NCBI GenBank assembly: GCA_910587055.1
Contig: CAJUKY010000004.1
Coordinates: forward strand, 62,001-126,000
Reading direction: 5' to 3'
Source of the DNA: Candidatus Gastranaerophilales bacterium
GTDB taxonomy: Bacteria > Cyanobacteriota > Vampirovibrionia > Gastranaerophilales > Gastranaerophilaceae
Length of the DNA: 64,000 nt
Numbering within the stretch: position 1 is the first letter of the stretch; every line of letters starts with the position of its first letter. The notes below the pieces were generated by a model that was given only the letters and a program-made list of their open reading frames with translations, was not told the DNA's origin and searched no databases. This document shows positions 7,694 to 15,797 of the stretch, one piece after another. Both the position numbers and the translations under genes were made by a program.

Positions 7694-9052
7694 ATGGCAA
7701 ACGAGGAAATGAAAAAATTTACGACAGCACAGCTGCTAAATTTTTGTTTAGGATTTTTCGGGCTTCAATTTGCCTGGCAGATGAGAATTATTCTCTCAGG
7801 CCCCGTAACTGAAGCTCTTGGCGCAAGCCCTTTTATTTTTGGTTTAATCTGGCTTGCAGGCCCTGTAACAGGGATTGTGGTACAGCCCATAATAGGCGCG
7901 CTTTCTGATGTAACACAGACACCTTTCGGCCGTCGTGTTCCGTATTTAATGGGCGGTGCAATATTGGCTGCTTTGGGACTGTTTTTCTTACCGAGAAGCG
8001 GAGACATCGCAGGATTATTCGGCGAATCTGCCCCTGTATGGCTCGGGCTTTTAATTGCAGCTGTTATGATATGGATAATTGATGCCTGCGTTAACGCGGC
8101 TCAAGGCCCGTATAGAGCGCTTATCCCTGATAATATACCTAAAGAACAGCACGCTCTTGCAAACTCATATTTAAGCTTTGCAATCGGTTTAGGTTCTGTT
8201 GTTGCGGCAGGAACGGCACCTTTCTTAAAATACGCATTCCATTATGATATGTCAATAAATGCACAGTTTGCAATGGCTGGCGCGGCATTTTTCCTTGCAA
8301 TGCTTTGGACTTGTCTTACTATTAAAGAAAGAAAAATTAAAGCTGAAGCAAAAGCTGCAGCAGAAGGTGAAGAACAAGAATCATTTATTCAAAATGTTAA
8401 AGAATTTTTCAAACTTTCTCCTGAAGTCGGCAAAATTTGCACAATGCAGTTTTTCAGCTGGATTGGCTTAATGAGTATGATGATTTTCTTTACTCAATAT
8501 GCCGTGCATATTGTTTTTGGCGTACCTGATTTATCAAACGCTGATGCGGCTTTGAAACAATCTTTTGCAGTACAGATGGCAGACGGGCAGTATTTCTCTC
8601 AAATCTGCTTTGCAGTGTTTAATTTAATATGCTTCCTTGTTGCCATTCCTATCGGAAAATGGGCAGAAAAAAGAGGAAATAAATTCGTACACATTATTGC
8701 TCTTGTAAGTATGGCTTTAGCTTATCTTTTAATGGCATTTTTGCCTAATAAGATGTCTGTAATGAGCGCTATGGCTTTAGCGGGTATCGGCTGGGCAAGT
8801 ACGCTGGCTCTTCCTTTCGCAATGCTTTCAAGATATATTAAAGCGGGTACGGAAGGCTCTATAATGGGTATATTTAATATATTCATTGCGGCTCCGCAGG
8901 TGCTTGTATGCACGCTTCTTGCCTGGTTTATTGATAAAGCTAAATTTATGCAGGATGCACTTGTTAACAACCACTGGGAATATGCTTTTATAGTTGGCGC
9001 AACAATGCTTATATGCGCTGCTGTAACAGCTTCTCTTGTTAATGAAAAATAA
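7694..9052 (+). CDS. MFS transporter, SLC45/GPH-like sugar carrier
   Basis: A 452-residue protein with about 12 membrane segments. The loop between TM2 and TM3 reads IGALSDVTQTPFGRRVPYL, the D-x(5)-GRR(x)P signature typical of GPH and SLC45-like sugar symporters (sucrose, maltose). A central cytoplasmic loop (residues about 210-240) is charged. A strong AGGAGG lies 7 nt upstream of the ATG, and a strong terminator follows, so it is monocistronic. The substrate cannot be read from the sequence; a disaccharide in symport with H+ is the family expectation. Confidence 0.85.
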   Translation: MANEEMKKFTTAQLLNFCLGFFGLQFAWQMRIILSGPVTEALGASPFIFGLIWLAGPVTGIVVQPIIGALSDVTQTPFGRRVPYLMGGAILAALGLFFLPRSGDIAGLFGESAPVWLGLLIAAVMIWIIDACVNAAQGPYRALIPDNIPKEQHALANSYLSFAIGLGSVVAAGTAPFLKYAFHYDMSINAQFAMAGAAFFLAMLWTCLTIKERKIKAEAKAAAEGEEQESFIQNVKEFFKLSPEVGKICTMQFFSWIGLMSMMIFFTQYAVHIVFGVPDLSNADAALKQSFAVQMADGQYFSQICFAVFNLICFLVAIPIGKWAEKRGNKFVHIIALVSMALAYLLMAFLPNKMSVMSAMALAGIGWASTLALPFAMLSRYIKAGTEGSIMGIFNIFIAAPQVLVCTLLAWFIDKAKFMQDALVNNHWEYAFIVGATMLICAAVTASLVNEK

Positions 9053-9108
9053 ATTTAAAGAAAATCAACAAACTTAACGAACTTAAAGAAATTCTTTATA
9101 AATTTAAT

Positions 9109-9142
9109 AACCCCGCCTGTGTTGAAATAGGCGGGGTTAATT
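9109..9142 (+). terminator. Rho-independent terminator of the MFS gene
   Basis: AACCCCGCCT (9109-9118) pairs perfectly with AGGCGGGGTT (9129-9138), followed by AATTTA. The flanking AT bases make it usable in either direction. Confidence 0.75.
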
Positions 9143-9183
9143 TATAAAATTAAATGTGTAATAAATTTGTTGCTGCAACTATG

Positions 9184-9666
9184 TTACCTTTTTCTTACAA
9201 AATCAATTGCCTGTTTGCCTGAAATATGTTCTATTTCAATTTCTGCCATACAAAGAAGTTTAAATTCCCTGTCTATTTCTTTTTGAATAACATCATCATT
9301 AAAAGGGCAGTATTTTTTAGTAAAGGCCGTTATAACAGGCGTCATCTCATTTTCTTCCATAATACGGGCTTTGCCGAATATGACGGCGCTTCTGTAGTCC
9401 GTTCCGAATTTTTCAGGCACAACTTCATCTTTTTCAATTACGCAGAATGAAACCTTATTATGCTTTTTAATTGCATCAATTTTATGTCCTTCTTTTGCAC
9501 AGTGAAAATAAATTTTAGAATTAAGATAAATATAATTCAAAGGCACGGTATAAGGGTAATCTTCATCTCCGAGCACCGCAAGAATACCTGTTTTGCCGTT
9601 ATTTAAAATTTTAATACAATCTTCGTTTGATAAAGCTTGATTTTTTCTGCGCATTTGTCTGAACAT
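9184..9666 (-). CDS. Pyridoxamine 5'-phosphate oxidase-like flavoprotein, NimA type
   Basis: About 160 residues of the PNPOx-like split-barrel fold, resembling the nitroimidazole-resistance (NimA) group. Features are an N-terminal MFRQMRRKNQALS, then GILAVLGDEDYPYTVPLNYIY and IYFHCAKEGHKIDAIKKHNKVSFCV. The His in FHCAKEGHK is conserved in the family. The start is the ATG at 9666, with GGAGG 7 nt upstream; the frame is open 48 bases further without support. These proteins bind FMN or haem and reduce small substrates. The true substrate is unknown here. Confidence 0.8.
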   Translation of the reverse strand: MFRQMRRKNQALSNEDCIKILNNGKTGILAVLGDEDYPYTVPLNYIYLNSKIYFHCAKEGHKIDAIKKHNKVSFCVIEKDEVVPEKFGTDYRSAVIFGKARIMEENEMTPVITAFTKKYCPFNDDVIQKEIDREFKLLCMAEIEIEHISGKQAIDFVRKR

Positions 9667-9732
9667 AAAAATTCCTCCGTTAAAAATGGCGGATATTATA
9701 ATAACACCCGCCATTATTTATAAAACCTTTTA

Positions 9733-10269
9733 TTATTTACCGTTTGACGGGGCAAGCACCGTTACAACGTTTCTTCCTTCAAGCGCAGGTTTCTTTTCAA
9801 CAGAAACACCGCCTTCAGCTTCAATATCCGCTAAAAATTTGTTTGCTAAATCAATTGCAAGCTTGTTATGCTGCATTTCTCTGCCCCTGAGCATAACAAC
9901 AACTTTTACCTTGTTTCCTTGAGCTATAAATTTTTTGGTGCTTTTTAAACGCACTTCATAATCGTGAGTATCTATTTTATAGCGCATTTTTACTTCTTTA
10001 ATATCAACAGTGTGCTGTTTTTTTCTTGCTTCTTTTGCGCGTTTTTCAGTTTCGTATTTATATTTGCCCCAGTCTAAAATCTTTGCAACGGGCGGAGCTT
10101 GATTAGGGGATACAACAACTAAATCTAAATCTTTTTCTCTTGCCATCTCAAGGGCTTTTGCGGTTGATACAGTTCCGTGGTTTACACCTGTATCATCAAT
10201 TAACATTACTTCTCTTGCCCTTATTTTTTCATTAACCAGTTCTTTGGCTTTAATATCATTTTTAATAAT
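9733..10269 (-). CDS. infC: Translation initiation factor IF-3
   Basis: IF-3 binds the 30S subunit and proofreads the start codon. The C-terminal domain (KEVKMRYKIDTHDYEVRLKS ... VVVMLRGREM) is unmistakable. An ATG-initiated frame starts only at 10206 and would cut the conserved N-terminus. In frame, 21 codons upstream, is an ATT at 10269 with AGGAG 8 nt before it, giving IIKNDIKAKELVNEKIRARE, the usual IF-3 start. An AUU start is the classic autoregulatory feature of infC, because IF-3 rejects its own start codon. The second ATT (10266) is a less likely alternative. The usual rpmI-rplT partners do not follow; the next gene is the NimA-like flavoprotein. Confidence 0.9.
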   Translation of the reverse strand: MIKNDIKAKELVNEKIRAREVMLIDDTGVNHGTVSTAKALEMAREKDLDLVVVSPNQAPPVAKILDWGKYKYETEKRAKEARKKQHTVDIKEVKMRYKIDTHDYEVRLKSTKKFIAQGNKVKVVVMLRGREMQHNKLAIDLANKFLADIEAEGGVSVEKKPALEGRNVVTVLAPSNGK

Positions 10270-10371
10270 TGCTGTATCTCCTTATTTTATTATTATCTCA
10301 GGGTAATTTTATCATAAAGTCCCTTAAATGTATACAAATAAAGCTCAATATTAGTTCAAAAAGACCAGATA

Positions 10372-10403
10372 AAAAGCCGGATTTTCAAATAAATCCGGCT
10401 TTT
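10372..10403 (-). terminator. Rho-independent terminator of the HU gene
   Basis: AAAAGCCGGATTT and AAATCCGGCTTTT pair over 13 bp with a short loop, lying 22 bp after the HU stop on the minus strand. Confidence 0.75.
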
Positions 10404-10424
10404 AAACTTAATAACTTCAAAAAA

Positions 10425-10697
10425 CTATTTTACTAATTCTTTGAATTTTTTACCTGCTGAAAATGCAGGAACTGTTTTAGCTGCGATTTTAATTTCTTTA
10501 CCGGTTTGAGGGTTTCTGCCTGTTCTTGCAGCTCTTTTTCTTGCTTCAAAAGTACCAAAACCTACTAAAGTAACTTTTTTACCTTTAGAAACAGTTTTTT
10601 CAACGGTATCTAAAAGAGCAGCTATAACTTCAGCAGTTTGTTTTTGTGATAATTTTGCTTGAGCACTAACTTCTTTTACTAATTCTTCTTTGTTCAT
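10425..10697 (-). CDS. HU-family DNA-binding protein
   Basis: A 90-residue histone-like protein starting MNKEELVKEVSAQAKLSQKQ, with the family signature GFGTFEARKRAARTGRNPQTG at residues about 47-67. It acts as a dimer that bends DNA and compacts the nucleoid. The length is exactly that of HU. An AAGGGG lies before the start and a strong terminator follows, so it is a single-gene unit, as is common for this highly expressed protein. Confidence 0.95.
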   Translation of the reverse strand: MNKEELVKEVSAQAKLSQKQTAEVIAALLDTVEKTVSKGKKVTLVGFGTFEARKRAARTGRNPQTGKEIKIAAKTVPAFSAGKKFKELVK

Positions 10698-10822
10698 TCC
10701 TTTGAACCCCTTTCTTTAGTTACTCCTTTATTATATCGGTTTATCCTTTATGTGCAAGGTTTTTAAACAAACTTTACATTTAAAATCCCCTATCAGCAGG
10801 GTGTTTAAAGAATGGAACGCTA

Positions 10823-10856
10823 AAAACCCGCTGTTTATAATGTTTTAGCGGGTTTT
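10823..10856. terminator. Bidirectional stem-loop between SpoIID and HU genes
   Basis: AAAACCCGCT and AGCGGGTTTT (10823-10832 and 10847-10856) form a perfect 10-bp stem. It lies about 20 bp beyond the SpoIID-like gene's stop and upstream of HU. Confidence 0.6.
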
Positions 10857-10876
10857 GAAAATCTTTTAATATCTTA

Positions 10877-11755
10877 TTAATACTGGTTTTTGGTTACGGA
10901 AAACTTAACATTTTTGTAAAAATAATTTAATATTTGATACGCGTTGTACCCTTTATTTGCAAGATTATTAGCACCATGCTGGCTCATGCCGACGCCATGC
11001 CCGTTTTTTCTGATGCCGTCATCATACCCCGGAACAGATTTAATATAGGGTAAATCTTTTGCCCAAACAGCACCCGAACCAACTGTTTTACCGCCTGAAG
11101 AGGCATGGTAATAAGCGGGAATAATTTTTCCGTCATGGGTTAAGACAATTCCTCTTGTTTCAAGCACGGCACGCGTTGTTCGTTTTGTTTCGGCAGATGC
11201 ACCGCCGTAGGTTTGATCTTGCGGAGTATCTTTAAGGTCGTATCCCATTGATTTTCTTTTGCCGAGATTTGCTATGGCATAACTTCTTGCCGCAATTGCC
11301 TGCGCCTTATGTGCTTCAACATTCCATCCCGGCGGCATTTCTGCAGGAACAACACCCATAAGATATTCTTCAAGCGCAACATTATTTACAACAATCAATT
11401 TTCTATGATAATTGTAAATTACAATATCGCCCCTGTACCATCTTTTTTTGGTAGCCAAAAACCCTTTAGGCTCTTTATTTTGAACAATTATGAAATTTGT
11501 TCCGAGGTTATAATATTTTCCGTTAATTTTTATAACCAGAGTGTCGTTATGGGCCTTAATTGTATAGGGCACAAGAGCTTTTGTATAATATAAAGGCTTT
11601 TTACTTCTGCCGTCTATAATCTGCCCTGCTTTTGATGTTCCTACATAGGTCTGTTTAATGTTTTCATCTAAGCCGATTTTTATTGCATGACAAGGGGAAA
11701 CATTAATGAATAATGCTGATAATAGTAATAATAATGTGATGCAATACTTTTTCAT
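10877..11755 (-). CDS. SpoIID/LytB-domain secreted protein
   Basis: A 292-residue protein with an N-terminal signal peptide (MKKYCITLLLLLSALFINVSP) and a SpoIID domain. Visible hallmarks are VALEEYLMGVVPAEMP, AQAIAARSYA, QTYGG, YYHASSGGKT and a C-terminal GHGVGMSQHGAN. In Bacillus, SpoIID is a lytic transglycosylase acting on stripped peptidoglycan. Homologues in diderms are envelope proteins of unclear role. There is no sporulation gene nearby. A TAAAAT box ends exactly 6 nt before the ATG with no Shine-Dalgarno sequence, predicting a leaderless mRNA. A longer SpoIID paralogue lies at 21956-23953. Confidence 0.88.
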   Translation of the reverse strand: MKKYCITLLLLLSALFINVSPCHAIKIGLDENIKQTYVGTSKAGQIIDGRSKKPLYYTKALVPYTIKAHNDTLVIKINGKYYNLGTNFIIVQNKEPKGFLATKKRWYRGDIVIYNYHRKLIVVNNVALEEYLMGVVPAEMPPGWNVEAHKAQAIAARSYAIANLGKRKSMGYDLKDTPQDQTYGGASAETKRTTRAVLETRGIVLTHDGKIIPAYYHASSGGKTVGSGAVWAKDLPYIKSVPGYDDGIRKNGHGVGMSQHGANNLANKGYNAYQILNYFYKNVKFSVTKNQY

Positions 11756-11761
11756 AATTAG

Positions 11762-11767
11762 ATTTTA
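11762..11767 (-). promoter_or_regulatory. -10 box 6 nt before the SpoIID start
   Basis: TAAAAT on the minus strand, then CTAATT and the ATG at 11755. No Shine-Dalgarno sequence; predicted leaderless start. Confidence 0.5.
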
Positions 11768-11806
11768 TTAAGACCCGCCTGAATAGTCATCAAACAAATA
11801 CAGTAT

Positions 11807-12109
11807 TTATTTTTCTGTAGTATTTCTAAACGCCGCTATGATTTTGAAAGAAACTTCCCGTTTTGCCTCATCCTCCATGGCTTTTAAATATTCAAGAGCC
11901 ATAAAATATTTAGCATTTTCGTCCTGCCTTTTATACCAGAAACAATCAAAATTGTTCTGTCCTGCTCCTAAAGAAGGCTCAACACCCAGGTTTTTAGCCT
12001 CCTTTATTATAAAATCCGCCATGGCATTCTTTTTTTCATCATCTGAATTTTGAATCAAATTAATGGCATTAGTTATAACAGGGTCAGCATCATACCAACG
12101 TTTATTCAT
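11807..12109 (-). CDS. Hypothetical protein, 100 residues
   Basis: A small, soluble, helical and acidic protein starting MNKRWYDADPVITNAINLIQ and containing ADFIIKEAKNLG and ALEYLKAMEDEAKREVSFKI. No signal peptide or known motif is recognised. It has a strong promoter (TTGACA, 17 bp, TATGCT) only 9 nt before the ATG. The promoter nearly duplicates that of the next gene upstream at 12163-13170, so the two are probably expressed similarly but from separate starts. Confidence 0.7.
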   Translation of the reverse strand: MNKRWYDADPVITNAINLIQNSDDEKKNAMADFIIKEAKNLGVEPSLGAGQNNFDCFWYKRQDENAKYFMALEYLKAMEDEAKREVSFKIIAAFRNTTEK

Positions 12110-12118
12110 TTACTTTAA

Positions 12119-12147
12119 AGCATAGAAAAAAACCTTTAAAATGTCAA
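12119..12147 (-). promoter_or_regulatory. Sigma-70-type promoter of the 100-residue protein
   Basis: TTGACA (12142-12147), 17-bp spacer, TATGCT (12119-12124), ending 9 nt before the ATG at 12109. The leader would be only one to three bases long. Confidence 0.65.
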
Positions 12148-12162
12148 TTTTGTAATGATTTT

Positions 12163-13170
12163 TTAATATTTATTAAATCCGGTTGTTCTTTTATGGTAAA
12201 GGATTTTTTGAAATTTTTCTTTAATAATATTCTTAATTGAAAGCACAGGGGTTAAAAACCTTCCTCCTCTTATTATGTTTGAATTATGGTATCTGCCGGT
12301 ATCATAAAAGCTTGTATAAATCTGGTTTTTAAAACCTTCGGACATAAACCATAACCCGCTTAAGGCTGATGTTATACCCCCTATCAGATATCTGCATCTT
12401 GATAAAATATAAATTGAAAGCAAATATTCTTTTGCAAGATTGTAGGCATGGTCTTTTCTTTCAACTTTTATGTATCTCAAGAGTTTATTTTTATCGGATT
12501 TTTCATAAGAATATTTATATTGTTTATTTTCAATCAACATATCTTTAAATTCGTTTTGAAATTTTTTATAAGTTTTTTCATCTTCGGTTGCAAGGTAAAT
12601 TTTTTTGTACTTAAACCGTTTCAAAAGTTCTTTTGCTTTTTTAATTAAAATATCACTATCCGGCTGAATATGGTGTCCGTCGGGACGAAGACTCGTATAA
12701 TCAGTTCCTCTGCAGATTATTCCTAAAATTTCGTTTTCATTCTTGGTTATTTCTTGGTATTCTCTGCTTAAAAAAGATTTCATTTCATCGCTAAATTCTA
12801 TTTTGTTGAAAAATTCCTGAAACTCTTCGCAATCTTTACCTTGCAGGGCTTTTTTGATACCATTGTTTATTTCATTAAAACAAGATGCCTCCATTTTGCT
12901 GCCGCTTATAATGACATTTGAATTTTTATCTATATCTTCAAGTCTAAAACCGGCCGGCTGCTTAAAGAAATATTCCCAAACATTATCTTTAAATTCTCTG
13001 CCGTCTTTAAAATATTGATTTGCATAATGCTGCAAATCTATGATGGGAATATATCCTTTTTTAAAAGCATATAAAATATGACTTAAACATACTAAAAATA
13101 TTGAAAATAAACCGTTTTCAAAAAACGGACAGGCTACTATGTATAGGGGCTTTTGATTAGTTTCTTTCAT
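12163..13170 (-). CDS. Putative glycosyltransferase, O-fucosyltransferase/NodZ-like
   Basis: A 335-residue soluble protein. Residues about 150-180 read GIICRGTDYTSLRPDGHHIQP, reminiscent of the donor-binding H-x-R-x-x-D region of fucosyltransferase-like GT-B folds. This is followed by KKIYLATEDEKTYKKF, and later by RCRYLIGGITSALSGLWFM, typical of the nucleotide-sugar site of such enzymes. No signal peptide. The substrate is unknown; a surface polysaccharide is the natural guess. Its promoter has a TATGTT -10 box 6 nt before the ATG and a -35 TTGACA at 17 bp, so the message is predicted leaderless. Confidence 0.55.
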   Translation of the reverse strand: MKETNQKPLYIVACPFFENGLFSIFLVCLSHILYAFKKGYIPIIDLQHYANQYFKDGREFKDNVWEYFFKQPAGFRLEDIDKNSNVIISGSKMEASCFNEINNGIKKALQGKDCEEFQEFFNKIEFSDEMKSFLSREYQEITKNENEILGIICRGTDYTSLRPDGHHIQPDSDILIKKAKELLKRFKYKKIYLATEDEKTYKKFQNEFKDMLIENKQYKYSYEKSDKNKLLRYIKVERKDHAYNLAKEYLLSIYILSRCRYLIGGITSALSGLWFMSEGFKNQIYTSFYDTGRYHNSNIIRGGRFLTPVLSIKNIIKEKFQKILYHKRTTGFNKY

Positions 13171-13176
13171 GTTTTA

Positions 13177-13205
13177 AACATAGAAAAAAAGCTGTATAAT
13201 GTCAA
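13177..13205 (-). promoter_or_regulatory. Sigma-70-type promoter, leaderless, of the putative glycosyltransferase
   Basis: TTGACA (13200-13205), 17-bp spacer, TATGTT (13177-13182), then six bases and the ATG at 13170. The block is a near copy of the promoter at 12119-12147. Confidence 0.65.
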
Positions 13206-13261
13206 TTTTGCAGCGGTTTTTATATAAAATTGTTAATTTGTGTAAAATAAATATCGAAAAA

Positions 13262-14614
13262 TTATTCGCAGCAACCCCCTTCGCATCCCTGGCATTCGCA
13301 GTGTTTTCCCAAATCTTCCAGGCCGCCGATATTTTTAACGCTGCTAAATGCTCCTATTCCTAAATATTTTGAAGCAAACCCGAGTTCTTCTTCAATTCTG
13401 ATTAGCCTGTTATATTTTGAAACCCTGTCTGTCCTTGACATTGAGCCTGTTTTTATAAGCCCTGAATTAAGCCCTACGGCTAAATCCGCAATAAATGTGT
13501 CTTCCGTTTCTCCCGACCTGTGAGAGATTATTGTTGTATATCCATGCCTTGCGGCCAGATTTACGGCATCAAACGTTTCGGATAATGTACCTATCTGGTT
13601 TGGTTTAATTAATATCGAATTTGCAATTCCTTCTTGAATGCCCGTACTCAGCCTGCAAACGTTTGTGACATATAGGTCATCTCCTACAAGCTGGCATTTT
13701 TCTCCGATTTTTTCAGTCAATAATTTCCATCCTTCAAAATCATCCTCCGCCATACCGTCTTCTATTGAAATAATCGGGTATTTATTTACCCATTTTTCAA
13801 GAAATTCTGCCATCTGTGCGCTTGTAAAAGTTTTATTTTCGCCTTTCAGATTGTATTTTCCGTCTTCATAAAATTCACTTGCGGCAGCATCAAGGCAAAT
13901 TTTAACATTTTCCATTGTATAGCCTGCTTTTATTATGGCTTCAAGGATAATTTCCACGGCTTCTTCGTTAGAATTTAAATCGGGTGCATATCCGCCTTCA
14001 TCCCCGACTGATGTTGCATATCCTTTGTCTTTTAAAATTTTTCCTAAGGTATGAAAAATTTCGGACCCCATTCTTACAGCTTCGCTAATGTTTAATGCAC
14101 CGACAGGCGTTATCATAAATTCCTGAAAATCTATATTATTATTGGCATGTGCTCCGCCGTTTAAGATATTCATCATAGGTGTCGGCAAAATTGAGGCGTT
14201 AATTCCTCCCAGATACCGGTACAGAGGGGTGCTTAAGGCGGCTGCGGCAGCACGTGCACAAGCCAAAGATACTGCAAGCATTGCATTTCCCCCGAGCTTT
14301 GATTTATTTTTTGTTCCGTCCAAATTTATTAAAATATTATCAATCTCTCTCTGGTTAAATGCACTGAGCCCGATAAGCGCAGGTGCTATAACGGAATTTA
14401 TATTATCAACAGCCTGCAGTACACCGCGCCCCATAAACATTGATTTTTCTCTGTCACGCAGCTCCAGAGCTTCATAGGAGCCTGTTGATGCTCCCGAAGG
14501 TACGGAAGCACGCCCGAAACTGCCGTCTGATAAGAAAATATCCGCTTCAACAGTTGGATTACCTCTTGAATCAATGATTTGACGCGCTTTAACTTCTTCT
14601 ATAAATAAGGACAT
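13262..14614 (-). CDS. eno: Enolase
   Basis: Converts 2-phosphoglycerate to phosphoenolpyruvate in glycolysis. At 450 residues it holds all family blocks: SGASTGSYEALELRD, SVGDEGGYAPDL, SIEDGMAEDD, LVGDDLYVTN, LIKPNQIGTLSE and the signature ISHRSGETEDTFIADLAVG. The core is complete, but the protein continues past the usual C-terminus (E. coli enolase has about 432 residues) with a tail HCECQGCEGGCCE, containing five cysteines in 12 residues. Such a tail could bind metal or form disulfides. A Shine-Dalgarno sequence (GGCGGGGA) precedes the ATG. Confidence 0.97.
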   Translation of the reverse strand: MSLFIEEVKARQIIDSRGNPTVEADIFLSDGSFGRASVPSGASTGSYEALELRDREKSMFMGRGVLQAVDNINSVIAPALIGLSAFNQREIDNILINLDGTKNKSKLGGNAMLAVSLACARAAAAALSTPLYRYLGGINASILPTPMMNILNGGAHANNNIDFQEFMITPVGALNISEAVRMGSEIFHTLGKILKDKGYATSVGDEGGYAPDLNSNEEAVEIILEAIIKAGYTMENVKICLDAAASEFYEDGKYNLKGENKTFTSAQMAEFLEKWVNKYPIISIEDGMAEDDFEGWKLLTEKIGEKCQLVGDDLYVTNVCRLSTGIQEGIANSILIKPNQIGTLSETFDAVNLAARHGYTTIISHRSGETEDTFIADLAVGLNSGLIKTGSMSRTDRVSKYNRLIRIEEELGFASKYLGIGAFSSVKNIGGLEDLGKHCECQGCEGGCCE

Positions 14615-14682
14615 ATTTTCCCCGCCTTTCTTTTCAATATATTTAATTATTACCGCCTGAATAACGGGTGCAATTAGCAGTA

Positions 14683-14706
14683 ATTATTGCCCAACCGGGC
14701 AATAAT
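14683..14706. repeat. Perfect 10-bp inverted repeat upstream of enolase
   Basis: ATTATTGCCC, loop AACC, GGGCAATAAT. It lies 69 bp upstream of eno and 114 bp upstream of the divergent gene. It could be a leader hairpin or an operator. No T run follows immediately. Confidence 0.5.
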
Positions 14707-14819
14707 GTTATTTTTACATTAACTTTTGTAATGTTTCTATACAAAAATTAATACAGCATGACAAAAGAAAATATTTACAGGCTTTATTTTGTATAAGTCT
14801 TAAGAATAAAGGAATTTTT

Positions 14820-15779
14820 ATGAATATTACCCCTGTATGTATTTTTTCAAAAACAAATATAAATTATCAAAAGCAGCCTTTAAACAAAAATAAAATGTCT
14901 TCCATGCCTGCCGCTTCAAACGGCATATACAATACACCGGCACAAAATCTTGCATTTACTGCCGCAAGAAAAGCTGAAACAAAAAGAGTTTCAACCATGT
15001 ACAGAAGAGTTCCCGTTGACAGGAAAAAACTTGAAACAATAAATAAAACTCTTGGTTCATGCAAGATGATGTTTCTTTCCGTAAATGAAACATTCGATAA
15101 TTTTTCAGATATCTGTGAAAGTTCAAGAAATGAAGCGCTTGAAGCCTTTAGCCAATCTTCGCCGAGATGTGATACAAAGGGAAATTACCGCTATACCGAA
15201 GGGATTGATATAGCAACGGATTTATGCAGTGTAGAAAAGGCATTTACCTATAACATATACGATGATGCATTAAACAGTTATAAAGAAGGTTTTATAAATT
15301 CAAGCAGCCCTGCACCGGACGGAGTAAGAAAAATCAAAAAGGGTATTTTGAATGAATCCGGTGCAGCCTCAGGCGAATATTTTGAAAACAGAATATATGA
15401 AACAAGCAGTTTTAAAAAAGGCTCAAATAACTTAAATACAACAAAAAAATTAATTAAATTTGACAGCAGCACAAATGAAATGCTTGAATATTCAGAAGAT
15501 GTAACAGGTGATGATACAAATAAATATAGTTTTGCAAAAAGAACCGTTTCATTTGATACGGAAGGAAATCCTTTAAGCTATAAAGAAGGCGCGGAGCACC
15601 GCAATAGTGATAATTTTGATTTTGCCAAACGGATGATTACTTTTACAAAAGACAGCAAAGGAAATATTGTTCCGAAATATTATTATGAAAACCGGAAAAA
15701 TTCCGATAGCCAGGACAGAATATCATACACCTATAAAGCGGAACGTCTTGAAAACGGCAGCTGGATAGTTGTAAGATAA
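14820..15779 (+). CDS. Lineage-type hypothetical protein with internal repeats
   Basis: A 319-residue hydrophilic protein with no recognised domain. It starts MNITPVCIFSK and has LAFTA at residues 44-48, fitting the [IL]-x-F-x-[GA] N-terminal motif shared with other small genes here. The C-terminal half has loosely repeated units of about 30 residues, each with a FAKR-like turn (SFAKRTVSFDTEG, DFAKRMITFTKDSKG), suggesting beta-hairpin repeats. AAAGGAATTTTT precedes the ATG. The next gene follows 18 bp downstream and also starts MNI-P-V, so the two probably form an operon. Confidence 0.7.
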   Translation: MNITPVCIFSKTNINYQKQPLNKNKMSSMPAASNGIYNTPAQNLAFTAARKAETKRVSTMYRRVPVDRKKLETINKTLGSCKMMFLSVNETFDNFSDICESSRNEALEAFSQSSPRCDTKGNYRYTEGIDIATDLCSVEKAFTYNIYDDALNSYKEGFINSSSPAPDGVRKIKKGILNESGAASGEYFENRIYETSSFKKGSNNLNTTKKLIKFDSSTNEMLEYSEDVTGDDTNKYSFAKRTVSFDTEGNPLSYKEGAEHRNSDNFDFAKRMITFTKDSKGNIVPKYYYENRKNSDSQDRISYTYKAERLENGSWIVVR

Positions 15780-15797
15780 ACGCAGGAGAGTTTTTTT

